64,000 bases of DNA, from positions 1,302,001 to 1,366,000 of the forward strand of contig CAWBVZ010000012.1 in the NCBI GenBank assembly GCA_963792385.1, given 5' to 3'. The notes below the pieces were generated by a model that saw only the letters and a program-made list of their open reading frames with translations, did not search any database and was not told the origin of the DNA. This DNA comes from DASSUW01 sp963792385. Its GTDB lineage: Bacteria > Actinomycetota > Thermoleophilia > Solirubrobacterales > Solirubrobacteraceae. Made by a program: the position numbers and the translations under genes. This document shows, piece after piece, positions 16,530-25,945 of this stretch; position 1 is the stretch's first letter, and each line of letters opens with the position of its first letter.

Positions 16530-17864
16530 GTGGCCGCAGGATCGGATGTCCGACTATCTGAGGTGATCGGGGCGCTCTCGTATGCGCTCGACCTGACCGA
16601 GGGCGAGCCGGCCGGTCACGCCGTGCGGTCGTGCCTGATCGGCATGCGCTTGGCCGAGGAACTGCGGCTCGACGCGGCGAGCCGGTCGGACCTGTTCTAC
16701 GCGCTGCTGCTCAAGGACGCGGGCTGCACGGCGAACTCGGCGCGGATGGCTGCGCTGTTCGGAGCCGACGACCATTTCGCAAAGCACAGCTCGAAGCGCA
16801 TCGATTGGGCGCGCCCGCTGCCGGCGTTCCTGTGGTCGGCGCGTACGGTCGCTCCCGGATCGTCGATCCGGATGCGAGTGGCGCACCTGCTTGCGATCAA
16901 GAACGAGGGTGAGGTGACGCGGTCGTTGATGGAGGCACGCTGCGAGCGCGGCGCCGCGATTGCGCTCAGCGTCGGCCTATCCGAGCGCACGGCCGCGGCG
17001 ATCCGGACGCTCGACGAGCACTGGGATGGCCACGGCCAGCCGCGCGGGCTGGCCGGCGATGAGATCCCGCTGCTCGGCCGGATCCTGTGCCTGGCGCAGA
17101 CGGTGGAGATCTTTCACTCGACGTTCGGTATCGACGGGGCGTACGGAGTCGCCGACGGCCGGAGCGGAGGTTGGTTTGATCCGGCACTGGTGGTCGCACT
17201 GGGCAACGTTCGCGACGACAGTGGCTTCTGGGCGTCGCTGGCCGAGCCCAACCTTGCCCGCTGGGAGCCCGCGGACCGGGTGATCACGGCAGATGCGGAG
17301 CGGCTGGACCGGATCGCGGCTGCGTTTGCCGGGATCGTGGACGCCAAGTCGCCCTGGACGTACAGCCACTCGGCGCGCAGCCGCACGTTCGCGACCGGGA
17401 TCGCGGAGGTGCTCGGGTTTGACGCTGAGGAACTGGGCGACCTGGGTCGTGCGGCGCTGCTGCACGACATCGGCAAGCTCGCGCTGTCGAACCGGATCCT
17501 CGACAAGCCCGACCGGCTCACCGCCGCCGAGTTCGAGCGCGTCAAGGAGCACCCGCTGTTCACACGGTGGGTGCTTGACCGCGTGGGCTGCTTCCAGGAC
17601 CTCTCGGCGGTGGCGGGAGCGCACCACGAGCGCCTCGACGGCAGCGGGTATCCACAGGGACTGGTCGCTGAACACCTGACGCTGCCGATGCGCGTACTCG
17701 CCGTCGCGGACGTGTACGAGGCGCTCACCTCCAACCGCCCGTATCGCCCGGCGCTGACGTCCGAGGACGCGATCGACATCATTTATCTCGACGTGCCGGG
17801 CCGGCTCGACGCCGACGTGTTCGGCGCGCTCGAGACGGTCCTGGAGCGACGAGCCGCCCGCTAA
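16530..17864 (+). CDS. Tandem HD/HD-GYP cyclic-di-GMP phosphodiesterase-like protein
   Basis: The 444-aa protein (GTG start) contains two HD-related halves. The N-terminal half keeps the fold but has lost metal residues: LLLKDAGCTANSARM where HD is expected, and DEHWDGHGQPRGL instead of the HHE-GYP signature. The C-terminal half is complete: TYSHSARSRTFATGI, AALLHDIGKLALSNRILDKP and HHERLDGSGYPQGL. It should hydrolyse c-di-GMP or a related nucleotide in the cytoplasm, with the N-terminal half probably regulatory. No receiver domain or membrane segment is present. A GGDEF protein occurs at 55360. Confidence 0.9.
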   Translation: MAAGSDVRLSEVIGALSYALDLTEGEPAGHAVRSCLIGMRLAEELRLDAASRSDLFYALLLKDAGCTANSARMAALFGADDHFAKHSSKRIDWARPLPAFLWSARTVAPGSSIRMRVAHLLAIKNEGEVTRSLMEARCERGAAIALSVGLSERTAAAIRTLDEHWDGHGQPRGLAGDEIPLLGRILCLAQTVEIFHSTFGIDGAYGVADGRSGGWFDPALVVALGNVRDDSGFWASLAEPNLARWEPADRVITADAERLDRIAAAFAGIVDAKSPWTYSHSARSRTFATGIAEVLGFDAEELGDLGRAALLHDIGKLALSNRILDKPDRLTAAEFERVKEHPLFTRWVLDRVGCFQDLSAVAGAHHERLDGSGYPQGLVAEHLTLPMRVLAVADVYEALTSNRPYRPALTSEDAIDIIYLDVPGRLDADVFGALETVLERRAAR

Positions 17865-17865
17865 G

Positions 17866-18453
17866 TCAGCGACGGACCGGGTACCTGAGGTGGAGGGCGC
17901 GACGTCCCTGCACCACGACCGGGTCCTCGAGCAGCAGGTGTCCGCGGTCCAGCTTGGAGAAGTAGGGGACGCCCTCGCCGAACAGCACCGGTACGAGGCT
18001 GACGCATACCTCGTCCACCAGACCGAGGTCGAGTGCCTGCTGGGTGACGTTGGCGCTGGCGATCGTGACGTCCTTGTCGCCGGCGATCTCCTGCGCCTTG
18101 GCGACCGCCGCCTCGACTCCGTCGACGAACGCCGTCTTCGGCCACCGCTCGGCGGCATCCGCGGGTGCGCTGTGGGTGACCACGACGACCGGTGCGCCGG
18201 TCGGGTGGTTGTCGTTCCAGCCGCTGGCGATATCGAACAGTCGCCGGCCCGAGACGAGCGCTCCGGCAGGGTCGGTCAGCTCTTTCAGCGCCTCCGCGCT
18301 GGCCTCGTCGACATCGAACGCGATGTCCTCGTTGGAACTCGCCACGGACACCTCTCCGGTCTCGTACCACTCGAAGAGCTCACCGACCTGGTCTTCGGGG
18401 TCGGCGATGTATCCGTCCAGCGACATCGTCATGTGCGTGCAGACCTTGCCCAT
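17866..18453 (-). CDS. Dihydrofolate-reductase-fold (RibD C-terminal) family protein
   Basis: The 195-aa protein begins MGKVCTHMTMSLDGYIADPE, the hallmark of the RibD C-terminal/DHFR-like family that binds NADPH and a pterin-, flavin- or pyrimidine-type substrate. GALVSGRRLFDIASGW is the cofactor-contact loop, and IASANVTQQALDLGLVDEVC with LVPVLFGEGVPYF the C-terminal half. It is a stand-alone protein, not a riboflavin-pathway RibD, as no riboflavin genes are nearby. It is convergent with the HD-GYP gene (1-bp gap) and precedes no obvious partner except the DUF4386 gene upstream on the same strand. Confidence 0.88.
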   Translation of the reverse strand: MGKVCTHMTMSLDGYIADPEDQVGELFEWYETGEVSVASSNEDIAFDVDEASAEALKELTDPAGALVSGRRLFDIASGWNDNHPTGAPVVVVTHSAPADAAERWPKTAFVDGVEAAVAKAQEIAGDKDVTIASANVTQQALDLGLVDEVCVSLVPVLFGEGVPYFSKLDRGHLLLEDPVVVQGRRALHLRYPVRR

Positions 18454-18513
18454 GTGTGGACCTCCTTGGGTGTCTGATGCGTTGGTCTGTACAACCGGCC
18501 GGCGGCCGGTAAC

Positions 18514-19227
18514 TCATCGCAGTCCGGCGTACCGGGCGTCGTCGAGGATCGGGGACGGCCTGAAGCCCCTGACGATGGTGTAAATGGTGATCGAGAACTC
18601 GAAGACGATCTCCGGGATCGAGAAGATGAAGTGCGCCCCGTCTTGCTCGTAGGCGCCGAACAGCACGGCGATCGCCGACGCGAAGATCAGCGGGCCGCCG
18701 ACGAGACCGAACATCGCCATCCACCGCGGCACGAGGCCGGACTTGTAGAACAGGTAGCCGAGCAGCAGCCCGTTCACACCGACGCAGAAGCCGGGCCCGA
18801 GCAGGAACGTCCAGTCGTGGATCGCGACCAGCGACTTGCCGGCGACGGTAAGCGAGCCGGCGTCCGCGCCGGCTCCCGCGAGGTCGTCGCGCAACGTCAG
18901 GACCGACAGCACGCTGATCAGGCCGACGACGATGACGACGGACTCGACAATGCGGCTGGCGACGTAGCCGAGCGCGACCGTCTCGCTCTGCCGCCTGACG
19001 ATCGGAAACAGCACAACCGCGGTGCCGATGTTGGTGATGGCGAGCAGGATCTCGCACAGCGCGCCCAGCTGGACGCGCGTGTCGGCGCCGCTACCGAGGA
19101 TGTAGTCGGCGTCGTTGAGGACCGGGTCGTAGAGGAGCAGCCCTGCGATCGACGTGACGAAGGTCAGGGCGAACAGCACGCCGAAGAGGCGTGCCCGTCG
19201 CTGCTGCTCAGGGGTCGGCGTTGACAT
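18514..19227 (-). CDS. DUF4386 family integral membrane protein
   Basis: The 237-aa product has six to seven predicted membrane helices (for example LFGVLFALTFVTSIAGLLLY, ALCEILLAITNIGTAVVLF, VVIVVGLISVLSVL, FLLGPGFCVGVNGLLLGYLF and MAMFGLVGGPLIFASAIAVL). The conserved LGALCEILLAI and GYVASRIVES blocks match the DUF4386 family. Function is unknown. It lies 60 bp upstream of the RibD-like gene on the same strand and may be co-transcribed. Confidence 0.82.
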   Translation of the reverse strand: MSTPTPEQQRRARLFGVLFALTFVTSIAGLLLYDPVLNDADYILGSGADTRVQLGALCEILLAITNIGTAVVLFPIVRRQSETVALGYVASRIVESVVIVVGLISVLSVLTLRDDLAGAGADAGSLTVAGKSLVAIHDWTFLLGPGFCVGVNGLLLGYLFYKSGLVPRWMAMFGLVGGPLIFASAIAVLFGAYEQDGAHFIFSIPEIVFEFSITIYTIVRGFRPSPILDDARYAGLR

Positions 19228-19537
19228 AGCGGCTCCTAGCGGTTGAAGAGAAGCCCGCGGCGTGCTCGCGCGGGGGCGCGAGCGACCCTACCTCCGCCAA
19301 GAGCACCTGCACGCTTCTTGGCGCAGCGAGGTCAGCGCGGCGACGTAAACGCGGCGGGCGTCGTACGGCGGAGCGCCGGATGCGGTCGGTCGGCTTGACC
19401 TCGGTGGGTGCGTGGGAGAGCATCGGCAACTTGCGCTGCTGGTCTGCGAGGCCGGTCGCGTGCTCCCGTACCCGGGCTCGTTTCGACCGTCTACGCGGTC
19501 GTGGCGCCCCGAGGAGGTCGACATTGAGGAGGACCTC
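19228..19537. other. 310-bp regulatory spacer between divergent membrane-protein and ABC genes
   Basis: No coding signal is convincing here. A TTGACC (19394-19399) could be part of a forward promoter but I cannot pair it with a good -10. The right end carries the strong ribosome binding site TTGAGGAGGACCTC of the ABC ATPase gene. Confidence 0.35.
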
Positions 19538-20311
19538 ATGACGTCGGTGACCATCCCGCTGCGAGATGGCGACGACACAGCGTCCGAGGTCGCGGTTCGG
19601 GCCCGCAATGTCGCGCGCCACTATGGTGCTGGCGAGACGGCCGTGCACGCACTGCGCGGCGTCGACCTCGACGTGGAAAGCAAGCACCTGACTGCGGTCA
19701 TGGGCCCGTCGGGGTCGGGCAAGTCCACGCTGATGCACATCCTCGCCGGCCTGGACAAGCCCTCCTCGGGCGAGATCGTGGTCGCCGGGATCGACATCGG
19801 CGGTCTCGATGACACGGAGCTGACGAAGCTGCGTCGTGACCACATCGGGTTCATCTTCCAGTTCTTCAACCTGCTGCCGATGCTCACAGCGGCGGAGAAC
19901 ATCGTCCTGCCGCTCAAGCTGGCCGGCGGGAAGCCCGACGAGCAGTGGCTCGCCGAGCTGGTGGAGAAGGTCGGTCTAGGCGACCGCCTCACGCATCGCC
20001 CGTCGGAGCTCTCGGGGGGTCAGCAGCAGCGTGTGGCCGTCGCGCGGGCGCTCGTGTCCCGTCCGAGTGTGATGTTCGCTGACGAGCCGACGGGCAATCT
20101 GGACTCGACGACCGGTGGCGAGATCCTTGCCTTGCTGCGCGACTCCGTCGACTCACTCGGCCAGACGACCGTGATGGTCACGCACGACGCGCACGCGGCG
20201 GCGATCGCCGACCGCGTGCTGTTCCTGGCCGACGGGAACATCGTCCGCGACCGCGGGCCCTCCACCGCGCACGAGATCCTCGCGACGCTCGAGGAGATGA
20301 CCGAGCGATGA
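19538..20311 (+). CDS. ABC transporter ATP-binding protein (LolD/MacB type)
   Basis: The 257-aa ATPase carries Walker A (MGPSGSGKSTLMHIL), the Q-loop (GFIFQFFNLLPMLTA), the signature LSGGQQQRVAVARAL, Walker B with D-loop (VMFADEPTGNLDS) and the switch His (VMVTHD). This is the LolD/MacB-type subclass that pairs with FtsX-family permeases. The ATG at 19538 is preceded by GAGGAGGAC at proper spacing; an upstream in-frame extension is rejected. It overlaps the permease start by 4 bp. Such pairs use ATP to drive mechanical work on extracytoplasmic substrates, often drugs, peptides or lipids. Confidence 0.93.
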   Translation: MTSVTIPLRDGDDTASEVAVRARNVARHYGAGETAVHALRGVDLDVESKHLTAVMGPSGSGKSTLMHILAGLDKPSSGEIVVAGIDIGGLDDTELTKLRRDHIGFIFQFFNLLPMLTAAENIVLPLKLAGGKPDEQWLAELVEKVGLGDRLTHRPSELSGGQQQRVAVARALVSRPSVMFADEPTGNLDSTTGGEILALLRDSVDSLGQTTVMVTHDAHAAAIADRVLFLADGNIVRDRGPSTAHEILATLEEMTER

Positions 20312-22851
20312 TCGCGGTCGCCCTCAAGGGCCTCATGGGTCGCAAGATCCGCGCCCTGCTGACGGCGTTCGCGATCGTGATCGGCGTGACGATGGTGAGC
20401 GGGACGTTCGTCCTCACCGACACGATCCAGAAGGGGTTCGACGGCATCTTCGGCGCCTCGTATGCGCAGACCGACGCGGTGATCGCCGGCAAGGAGATCG
20501 TCAAGGGCTCCCAGAGCGGGGCCGCGACGGTTCCCGAGTCGCTGCTCACGCAGGTGAGGGCGCTGGACGAGGTCGAGACGGCCGGCGGCACGATCGCGCC
20601 GAACACGTCCAACCACGCGGAGATCGTTGGCCGCGACGGCAAGCCCGTCGGTTCTGGAGGCGCGCCCCAGTTCGGGCTCGGCTACGACGCGTCCCAGCCG
20701 CAGTTCAGCCCGCTGAGGCTCAAGACGGGCCAGTGGCCTCAGGGACCGAGGCAGGTCACCGTGGACGCCGGCACGGCGGACGGCGAGAAGCTCGCGGTCG
20801 GCGACTCGGTCGTCGTGTCCACGCTCGGGACCAGGCACCGCTACGAGGTGACCGGAATCGCCAGCTTCGGCGGGCTCGACTCGCTCGGCGGCGCCACGAT
20901 GGCGATCTGGGACCTGCCGACCGCCCAAACGCTGTTGAACAAGGAAGGCCGGTACGACGGCATCTCGATCGTCGCGAAGGAGGGCACGTCGGCCGACGAC
21001 CTCATCCGCGCCGTCGAGCCGCTGGTCCCGGCGAGCCTCGAGGTCAAGGACGCCGCGCAGCAGGCCGCGGCGGACGCCACGGAGACCAACGTCATCGTCA
21101 AGGCGATCCGCTACTTCCTGCTGGGTTTCGGTGGGATTGCCCTGTTCGTGGGCGCGTTCGTGATCTTCAACACGCTGTCGATCACGGTCGCCCAGCGCAC
21201 GCGTGAGTTCGCGACGCTGCGGACGCTCGGGGCCTCGCGCAAGCAGGTCATGCGCTCGGTCGTGATCGAGGGCCTGGTGATCGGGCTGCTGGCCTCGGTG
21301 ATTGGGCTCTTCGCCGGGTTCGGACTCGCCAAGCTATTGAGCGCACTCGGCGGTGAACTCCCCGAGGCCGGGATGGTGTTCTCGCTGCGGACGGTCCTCG
21401 TCTCGCTCGCGCTCGGCACCGCGATCACACTGCTGGCGAGCATCATGCCCGCGCTGCGCGCCACGCGGGTGCCGCCGATCGCAGCGGTCCGCGAAGGCTC
21501 AACACTCCCGCCCTCGCGCTTCGCCGCCCACTCGCTGAAAACGGCCGTCGTCGTGATCGCGGCTTCCGTCGCCGCCATCTCCGTCGGCATCTTCGCAAGC
21601 GGGTTGAGCACTATGGCGGTGCTCCTGCTGCTCGGCATCGGAATCCTGGCGCTCTTCGTGGGCGTGGCCTTGGCGGCCCCGCACATGGTCAAGCCGCTCA
21701 CACGCGTTGTGGGCCTGCCCGCGCGCCGCGGGGGCGGCATCGCCGGCGACCTCGCCAGCTCGAACTCCGTGCGCAATCCCAGCCGCACCGCCTCGACCGC
21801 CGCCGCGCTGATGATCGGCCTCACCCTCGTCACCGTCGTCGCGGTACTGGGCGCCGGACTGCGCACCACCGTCGAGTCCGCCGTGACCGACCAGGTCAAT
21901 GCCGCCTACATCGTCAACGGCGTGGACGACGTGCCGTTCGAGGCCGCCGAGGGCGACGCGCTCGCGCGCGTGCCCGGCGTGAATACCGCCTCCCAGGTCC
22001 GCGTCGACAAGGCGCTCGTGGCCGGCGAGGAGAAAGACGTCACCGGCGTCGACCCAGCGACCATCGCGCGCTTCTACACGTTCGACTGGACCGACGGCTC
22101 AGAAGCCTCAGTCGCCCAACTCGCTGCCGATGGCGCGCTCGTCACGCAAACCTACGCCGACGACCAGGACCTGGCGGTCGGCGACCCACTCTCGATCCAG
22201 ACCGCATCCGGTGACAAACAGGCGGTCGTGATCGCCGGCGTCTACGACCCGCCCGAGATCGACCAGATGCTCGGCTCGATCACGATCGCCCAGCAGGCAT
22301 TCGACGAGGTCTTCCCCCAGCCCAAGAACAAGTTCACCTTCCTCGACGCCGGAGCGGACGCGAACCAGGCGCTGACCGCGGCGGCCGCCAACTTCAGCGA
22401 CGCCAAGCTGAACACCGGCGCCGCCTTCGCGCACGCCTACACGCAAGGCTTCGCCAGCTTCCTGAACTTCCTCTACGTGCTGTTGGCCTTCTCGGTCGTC
22501 GTGAGCCTGTTCGGGATGGTCAACACGCTCGTGCTCACCGTCTTCGAGCGCACGCGCGAGCTGGGAATGTTGCGGACGATCGGAATGACGCGCCGCCAAA
22601 CGCGCCGGATGATCCGCCACGAGAGCGTCATCACGGCGCTGATCGGCGCCGCGCTGGGACTTCCGCTCGGCATCTTCCTCGCGCTGCTGGTGACCCAGGC
22701 GCTGTCGCAGTACGACATCGCGATCTCGATCCCACTCCCGGAGCTCGTGGCCTTCACCGTGGTCGCCATCCTCGCCGGCCTCGGCGCCGCGATCCTCCCG
22801 GCCCGCCGCGCCTCACGACTGAACGTCCTCGACGCGCTGCACTACGAGTGA
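20308..22851 (+). CDS. FtsX-like ABC transporter permease
   Basis: This 847-aa membrane protein has an N-terminal helix (IRALLTAFAIVIGVTMVSGT) followed by a large extracytoplasmic MacB-PCD-like domain (residues ~40-260). A first FtsX domain follows (ALFVGAFVIFNTLSITVAQR), then two middle helices (~410-460), a second extracytoplasmic region and a second FtsX domain (VVVSLFGMVNTLVLTVFERTR). The final helix is followed by LPARRASRLNVLDALHYE. The duplicated layout with ~10 helices is typical of actinobacterial DUF-type FtsX permeases. It is translationally coupled to the ATPase (ATGA). Substrate unknown. Confidence 0.92.
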   Translation: MIAVALKGLMGRKIRALLTAFAIVIGVTMVSGTFVLTDTIQKGFDGIFGASYAQTDAVIAGKEIVKGSQSGAATVPESLLTQVRALDEVETAGGTIAPNTSNHAEIVGRDGKPVGSGGAPQFGLGYDASQPQFSPLRLKTGQWPQGPRQVTVDAGTADGEKLAVGDSVVVSTLGTRHRYEVTGIASFGGLDSLGGATMAIWDLPTAQTLLNKEGRYDGISIVAKEGTSADDLIRAVEPLVPASLEVKDAAQQAAADATETNVIVKAIRYFLLGFGGIALFVGAFVIFNTLSITVAQRTREFATLRTLGASRKQVMRSVVIEGLVIGLLASVIGLFAGFGLAKLLSALGGELPEAGMVFSLRTVLVSLALGTAITLLASIMPALRATRVPPIAAVREGSTLPPSRFAAHSLKTAVVVIAASVAAISVGIFASGLSTMAVLLLLGIGILALFVGVALAAPHMVKPLTRVVGLPARRGGGIAGDLASSNSVRNPSRTASTAAALMIGLTLVTVVAVLGAGLRTTVESAVTDQVNAAYIVNGVDDVPFEAAEGDALARVPGVNTASQVRVDKALVAGEEKDVTGVDPATIARFYTFDWTDGSEASVAQLAADGALVTQTYADDQDLAVGDPLSIQTASGDKQAVVIAGVYDPPEIDQMLGSITIAQQAFDEVFPQPKNKFTFLDAGADANQALTAAAANFSDAKLNTGAAFAHAYTQGFASFLNFLYVLLAFSVVVSLFGMVNTLVLTVFERTRELGMLRTIGMTRRQTRRMIRHESVITALIGAALGLPLGIFLALLVTQALSQYDIAISIPLPELVAFTVVAILAGLGAAILPARRASRLNVLDALHYE

Positions 22852-22893
22852 CGTGCGCGTCTCCCGCGAAGCGGAGTCGCTACAACATCGGCG

Positions 22894-23586
22894 ATGGACA
22901 TCGCTGGTCGGACTGCGGTGGTGACCGGGGCGGGGATCGGCACCGGCCGCGCCATCGCGCTGGCTCTGGCGGCCGAGGGCGCCGAGGTCGTGGTGTCCGA
23001 CATAGACGAGCGCGGAGGGAACGAAACTGTCGCGATGTGCGAGGGCCGCGCGCGCTTCCTGCCGGCAGATCTCACGTCCGCGGATGACATCCGGGGCCTG
23101 ATCGACTCCGCCGAGCCGACGATCCTCGTCAACAACGCGGGTGGCGGGGGCCACATTCCTCCGCATTTCCCCGACGCCGATCCCGAGCAGTGGGGAGCGA
23201 CGCTCGATCTCAACCTGCGCGCTCCGATGCTGGCAACGCAATTCGCTCTCGCCCCGATGCGGCGGGCCGGCGGCGGCGCGATCGTGAACGTCGCGTCCAC
23301 CGCGGCCTTGGGCGCCGAGCCGTATCAATCGCCGGAGTACGGTGCGGCGAAGGCCGGACTCATCCGCTTCACCTCGGCAGTGGGCGCGCTCGACGGTGTG
23401 CGCGTGAACTGCATCGTGCCCGACTGGGTCGCGACCGAGCGCGTCACCGCCGAGGAGCGAGCGACCACGCCTCCGCCGATCGCGCTGGCGACCGTCGCCG
23501 CGGCCGTGATCCGATTGATCCACGACGACACGCTGGCCGGTCGCGCACTGGTCCTCTTGCGCGGTCGCGAGCCGCGGCTGGACTGA
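22894..23586 (+). CDS. Short-chain dehydrogenase/reductase
   Basis: The 230-aa classical SDR has the cofactor motif TGAGIGTG (residues ~11-18) and SDIDERGG at the adenosine-ribose contact. The NNAGGG motif, catalytic Ser region NVASTAALGAEPYQ, and YGAAK for Tyr/Lys complete the signature. The Asp after beta-2 favours NAD. It lies 42 bp after the permease and may be read from the same transcript, but nothing links the functions. Substrate unknown. Confidence 0.9.
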   Translation: MDIAGRTAVVTGAGIGTGRAIALALAAEGAEVVVSDIDERGGNETVAMCEGRARFLPADLTSADDIRGLIDSAEPTILVNNAGGGGHIPPHFPDADPEQWGATLDLNLRAPMLATQFALAPMRRAGGGAIVNVASTAALGAEPYQSPEYGAAKAGLIRFTSAVGALDGVRVNCIVPDWVATERVTAEERATTPPPIALATVAAAVIRLIHDDTLAGRALVLLRGREPRLD

Positions 23587-23597
23587 CGCGATTCGGC

Positions 23598-24611
23598 CTA
23601 GACGGCGGCGGCTTCGAGGACGTGCGGCCCCGCCGCGAGGGGCGTTGCCCTCACCAGGCGGAGGCCGGCCTGATCGAGCAGCTGTGTGAACTCCGCCGCG
23701 GTGCGCTCGCGGCCACCGGCGTACGCCAGCATGATCAAGTCGAGCAAGGCGGCCGAGAGCAAGGGGCCGCTTGCCGTCATGCGCTCCGGCAGGAGCAACT
23801 CGATGATCGCCAGCCGCGCGCCTTCATCCATCGCGGCGCGGCAGTTTTGCAGGATGGAGATGCAGCGCTCGTCGTCCCAGTCGTGCAGGATGCTCTTGAG
23901 CACGTAGACGTCGCCACCTGCCGGGACCGACGCGAAGAAGTCCCCCTCCACGAGCTCGCAGCGATCGGCGACGCCGCGCTCGGCGAGATAGCCGTGGGCG
24001 TGCTCGAGCATCCCCGGCCGCTCGAGCAGTACGCCACGGAGCTTCGGACGGTGACTCAACATCTCCGCCAACAGGGTTCCGGACCCACCTCCGACATCGA
24101 CGATCGTCCGGGCGTCACGCAAGACGTCGGACGCCGCGAACTCCGAGGCCACGGGCAGGGTGCGAGCCAGCATGCGTGCCGCCCCGCTCGCCTCCGCCTG
24201 CGGGTTCGCGGCGTAGTACTCGAACAAGGGAGCGCCGAAGACGGCATCGAACGCCGTCTCGCCGGTACGGACGGTGTGCAGCAGGTCGCCGAACGAGCGA
24301 TACATCTCCTCGCCGAAGTTGATGACCACATCGCGCATGCGGCCAGGTGCGTCGGCGCGCAGCGCGTCCGCCGCTTCGTTGGTCGCGAAGCGGCCATCCT
24401 CGAGCTCCGTGAAGACGCCGGCTGCCACCAATGCGCGGAGGACGCGACGGAGGCCCGGCGCGCGCACGTCCACCGCTTCCGCGAGGGCCTCGGCCGCCAG
24501 CGGCTCTGAGCCCAGGACATCGGCAACGCCCAGCTTCGCGGCGACGTACAGCGCCTGCGAGAGCTGGTAACCGCCGCCGATCCGCAGCACTGTCTCTTCG
24601 GCGCGATGCAT
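23598..24611 (-). CDS. O-methyltransferase (acetylserotonin/hydroxyneurosporene type)
   Basis: The 337-aa enzyme has a winged-helix dimerisation domain (residues ~10-95: YQLSQALYVAAKLGVADVLG and GVFTELEDGRFATNEA). It is followed by a class I SAM domain with TIVDVGGGSGTLLAEML, the LERPGML acidic loop, and VLKSILHDWDDERCISIL, which carries the HDW catalytic-base motif of this family. Typical substrates are phenolic or polyketide hydroxyls, so a specialised-metabolite role is possible. Nothing biosynthetic is adjacent. Confidence 0.9.
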   Translation of the reverse strand: MHRAEETVLRIGGGYQLSQALYVAAKLGVADVLGSEPLAAEALAEAVDVRAPGLRRVLRALVAAGVFTELEDGRFATNEAADALRADAPGRMRDVVINFGEEMYRSFGDLLHTVRTGETAFDAVFGAPLFEYYAANPQAEASGAARMLARTLPVASEFAASDVLRDARTIVDVGGGSGTLLAEMLSHRPKLRGVLLERPGMLEHAHGYLAERGVADRCELVEGDFFASVPAGGDVYVLKSILHDWDDERCISILQNCRAAMDEGARLAIIELLLPERMTASGPLLSAALLDLIMLAYAGGRERTAAEFTQLLDQAGLRLVRATPLAAGPHVLEAAAV

Positions 24612-24668
24612 GCGGCCAATCCTAAGCTCGGCTTGGGAGGTACGCAGGCAGCGCCCGGCTGAGGCAGA

Positions 24669-24866
24669 TCATTCGCCCTCGGGCCCCGCCTCCAAGAACT
24701 GAGCGAGCCGCTGTGCCTCCTCCGGGGTCAGCGTGCACTGACGCGGATCGCCCCAATTGGGACCAGCGATCGACACGATGGCACGCTTCCCTGAACTTCC
24801 CCATGTGACGTGAATGACGTTCCGCTCGTCGTCCTCAATCCGGATCACGGGTTGCTCACGGGCCAT
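24669..24866 (-). CDS. Small conserved-looking hypothetical protein, 65 aa
   Basis: MAREQPVIRIEDDERNVIHV is followed by a beta-rich pattern, a GPNWGDPRQCTLTPEEAQRL segment and an acidic C-terminus. Composition is balanced, unlike shadow frames in this GC-rich DNA, and the length suits a small effector or antitoxin-like domain. No family is recognised. It is between two minus-strand genes with about 60-bp spacers on each side. Confidence 0.6.
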   Translation of the reverse strand: MAREQPVIRIEDDERNVIHVTWGSSGKRAIVSIAGPNWGDPRQCTLTPEEAQRLAQFLEAGPEGE

Positions 24867-24925
24867 TGCGACCGATCGTAGTCACCGGCGGCGGGCGACC
24901 CCAGCAAACGCTCGACAGCCCGAAG

Positions 24926-25864
24926 CTACGCCGCGACGGCCGTCCGGTGCTCGCGCGGGCTGACGCCGCGGATCCGCTTGAACGCCGTGCTGAGCGCGAA
25001 CGGGCTCCCGTACCCGACCTGCGGGGCGACCGAGCCGATCGTCGCGCCCGGCTCGAGCAGCAGGTCGGCGGCAAGCGCGATTCGCCAGCCGGTGAGGAAG
25101 GCCATCGGCGGCTCGCCGACGAGCTCGTGGAAGCGACGGGCGAGCGCAGCGCGTGAGATCCCCGTGGCGTCGGCCAGGCTCGCCACGGTCCATGGATGCG
25201 CGGGGTTGTGGTGGAGCATCCGCAGCGCCGGCCCGACGACGGGATCGCCGTACGCGCGGTACCAGCCAGGAGCCCCGGCCTCGGGACGCGCGAACCAGGC
25301 GCGCAGGACGGAGATCAGCAGCAGGTCGAGCAGCCGGTCGAGCACCGCCTCCTGGCCCGGCTCGTCCTTGACGATCTCCTCGGTGAGCAGCGGGATCACC
25401 GGGGAGCTCCAGTCGGCGTCGCGGAGCACGAGCAGGGTCGGCAGCGCGCGCAGCAGGCGGCGGCTGACCTCGCCATCGAGCTGGTAGGTGCCGGTGAGCA
25501 TGACGGTGGCACCGTCGGGGCTGTTGCCCCAGGTGCGGACGCCGAGGTCCATCATCTGCGCGACCTCCACGCCGTCGGGCGTGGTGCAGCGCTGGCCCGG
25601 CTGGATGATCGCCTGCGGCGCGGTGGCCGGGTCGTCGGCGACGGTGTAGGGGTCGGGGCCGAGGATGATCGCGACGTCCCCGGGGTGCAGCGTGGTGACC
25701 TCGCCGCCGTCGGGAACGATCGACGCTTCGCCCCGCACCATCGCCACGAGCGTGAGCGGAGCCTCGTCCTGGATCCGCAGCGACCACGGCGGATCCATGC
25801 TCGAGCACAGCAGGAATGCCCCGCGTGCGCGAGGCCCATCGAGAAGTCCAGCGACCGCGTCCAT
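24926..25864 (-). CDS. AraC-family transcriptional regulator with N-terminal cupin domain
   Basis: The 312-aa regulator has an N-terminal AraC-binding/Cupin_6-type domain (residues 1-190: VAMVRGEASIVPDGGEVTTL then HPGDVAIILGPDPYTV). The C-terminal double helix-turn-helix includes VASLADATGISRAALARRFH and IGSVAPQVGYGSPFALSTAF, ending in the usual KRIRGVSPREHR. It is divergent from the NmrA-like gene at 25946 with an 81-bp spacer, so it probably activates that gene and the coupled cupin. Inducer unknown. Confidence 0.9.
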   Translation of the reverse strand: MDAVAGLLDGPRARGAFLLCSSMDPPWSLRIQDEAPLTLVAMVRGEASIVPDGGEVTTLHPGDVAIILGPDPYTVADDPATAPQAIIQPGQRCTTPDGVEVAQMMDLGVRTWGNSPDGATVMLTGTYQLDGEVSRRLLRALPTLLVLRDADWSSPVIPLLTEEIVKDEPGQEAVLDRLLDLLLISVLRAWFARPEAGAPGWYRAYGDPVVGPALRMLHHNPAHPWTVASLADATGISRAALARRFHELVGEPPMAFLTGWRIALAADLLLEPGATIGSVAPQVGYGSPFALSTAFKRIRGVSPREHRTAVAA

Positions 25865-25945
25865 GCTGGAATCGTAGACGATCGCGTATGAATCCGCGAC
25901 TCAAGGCCATGGACAGTCTCTCTGCGCTCGGGTTCACTGTCGAGC

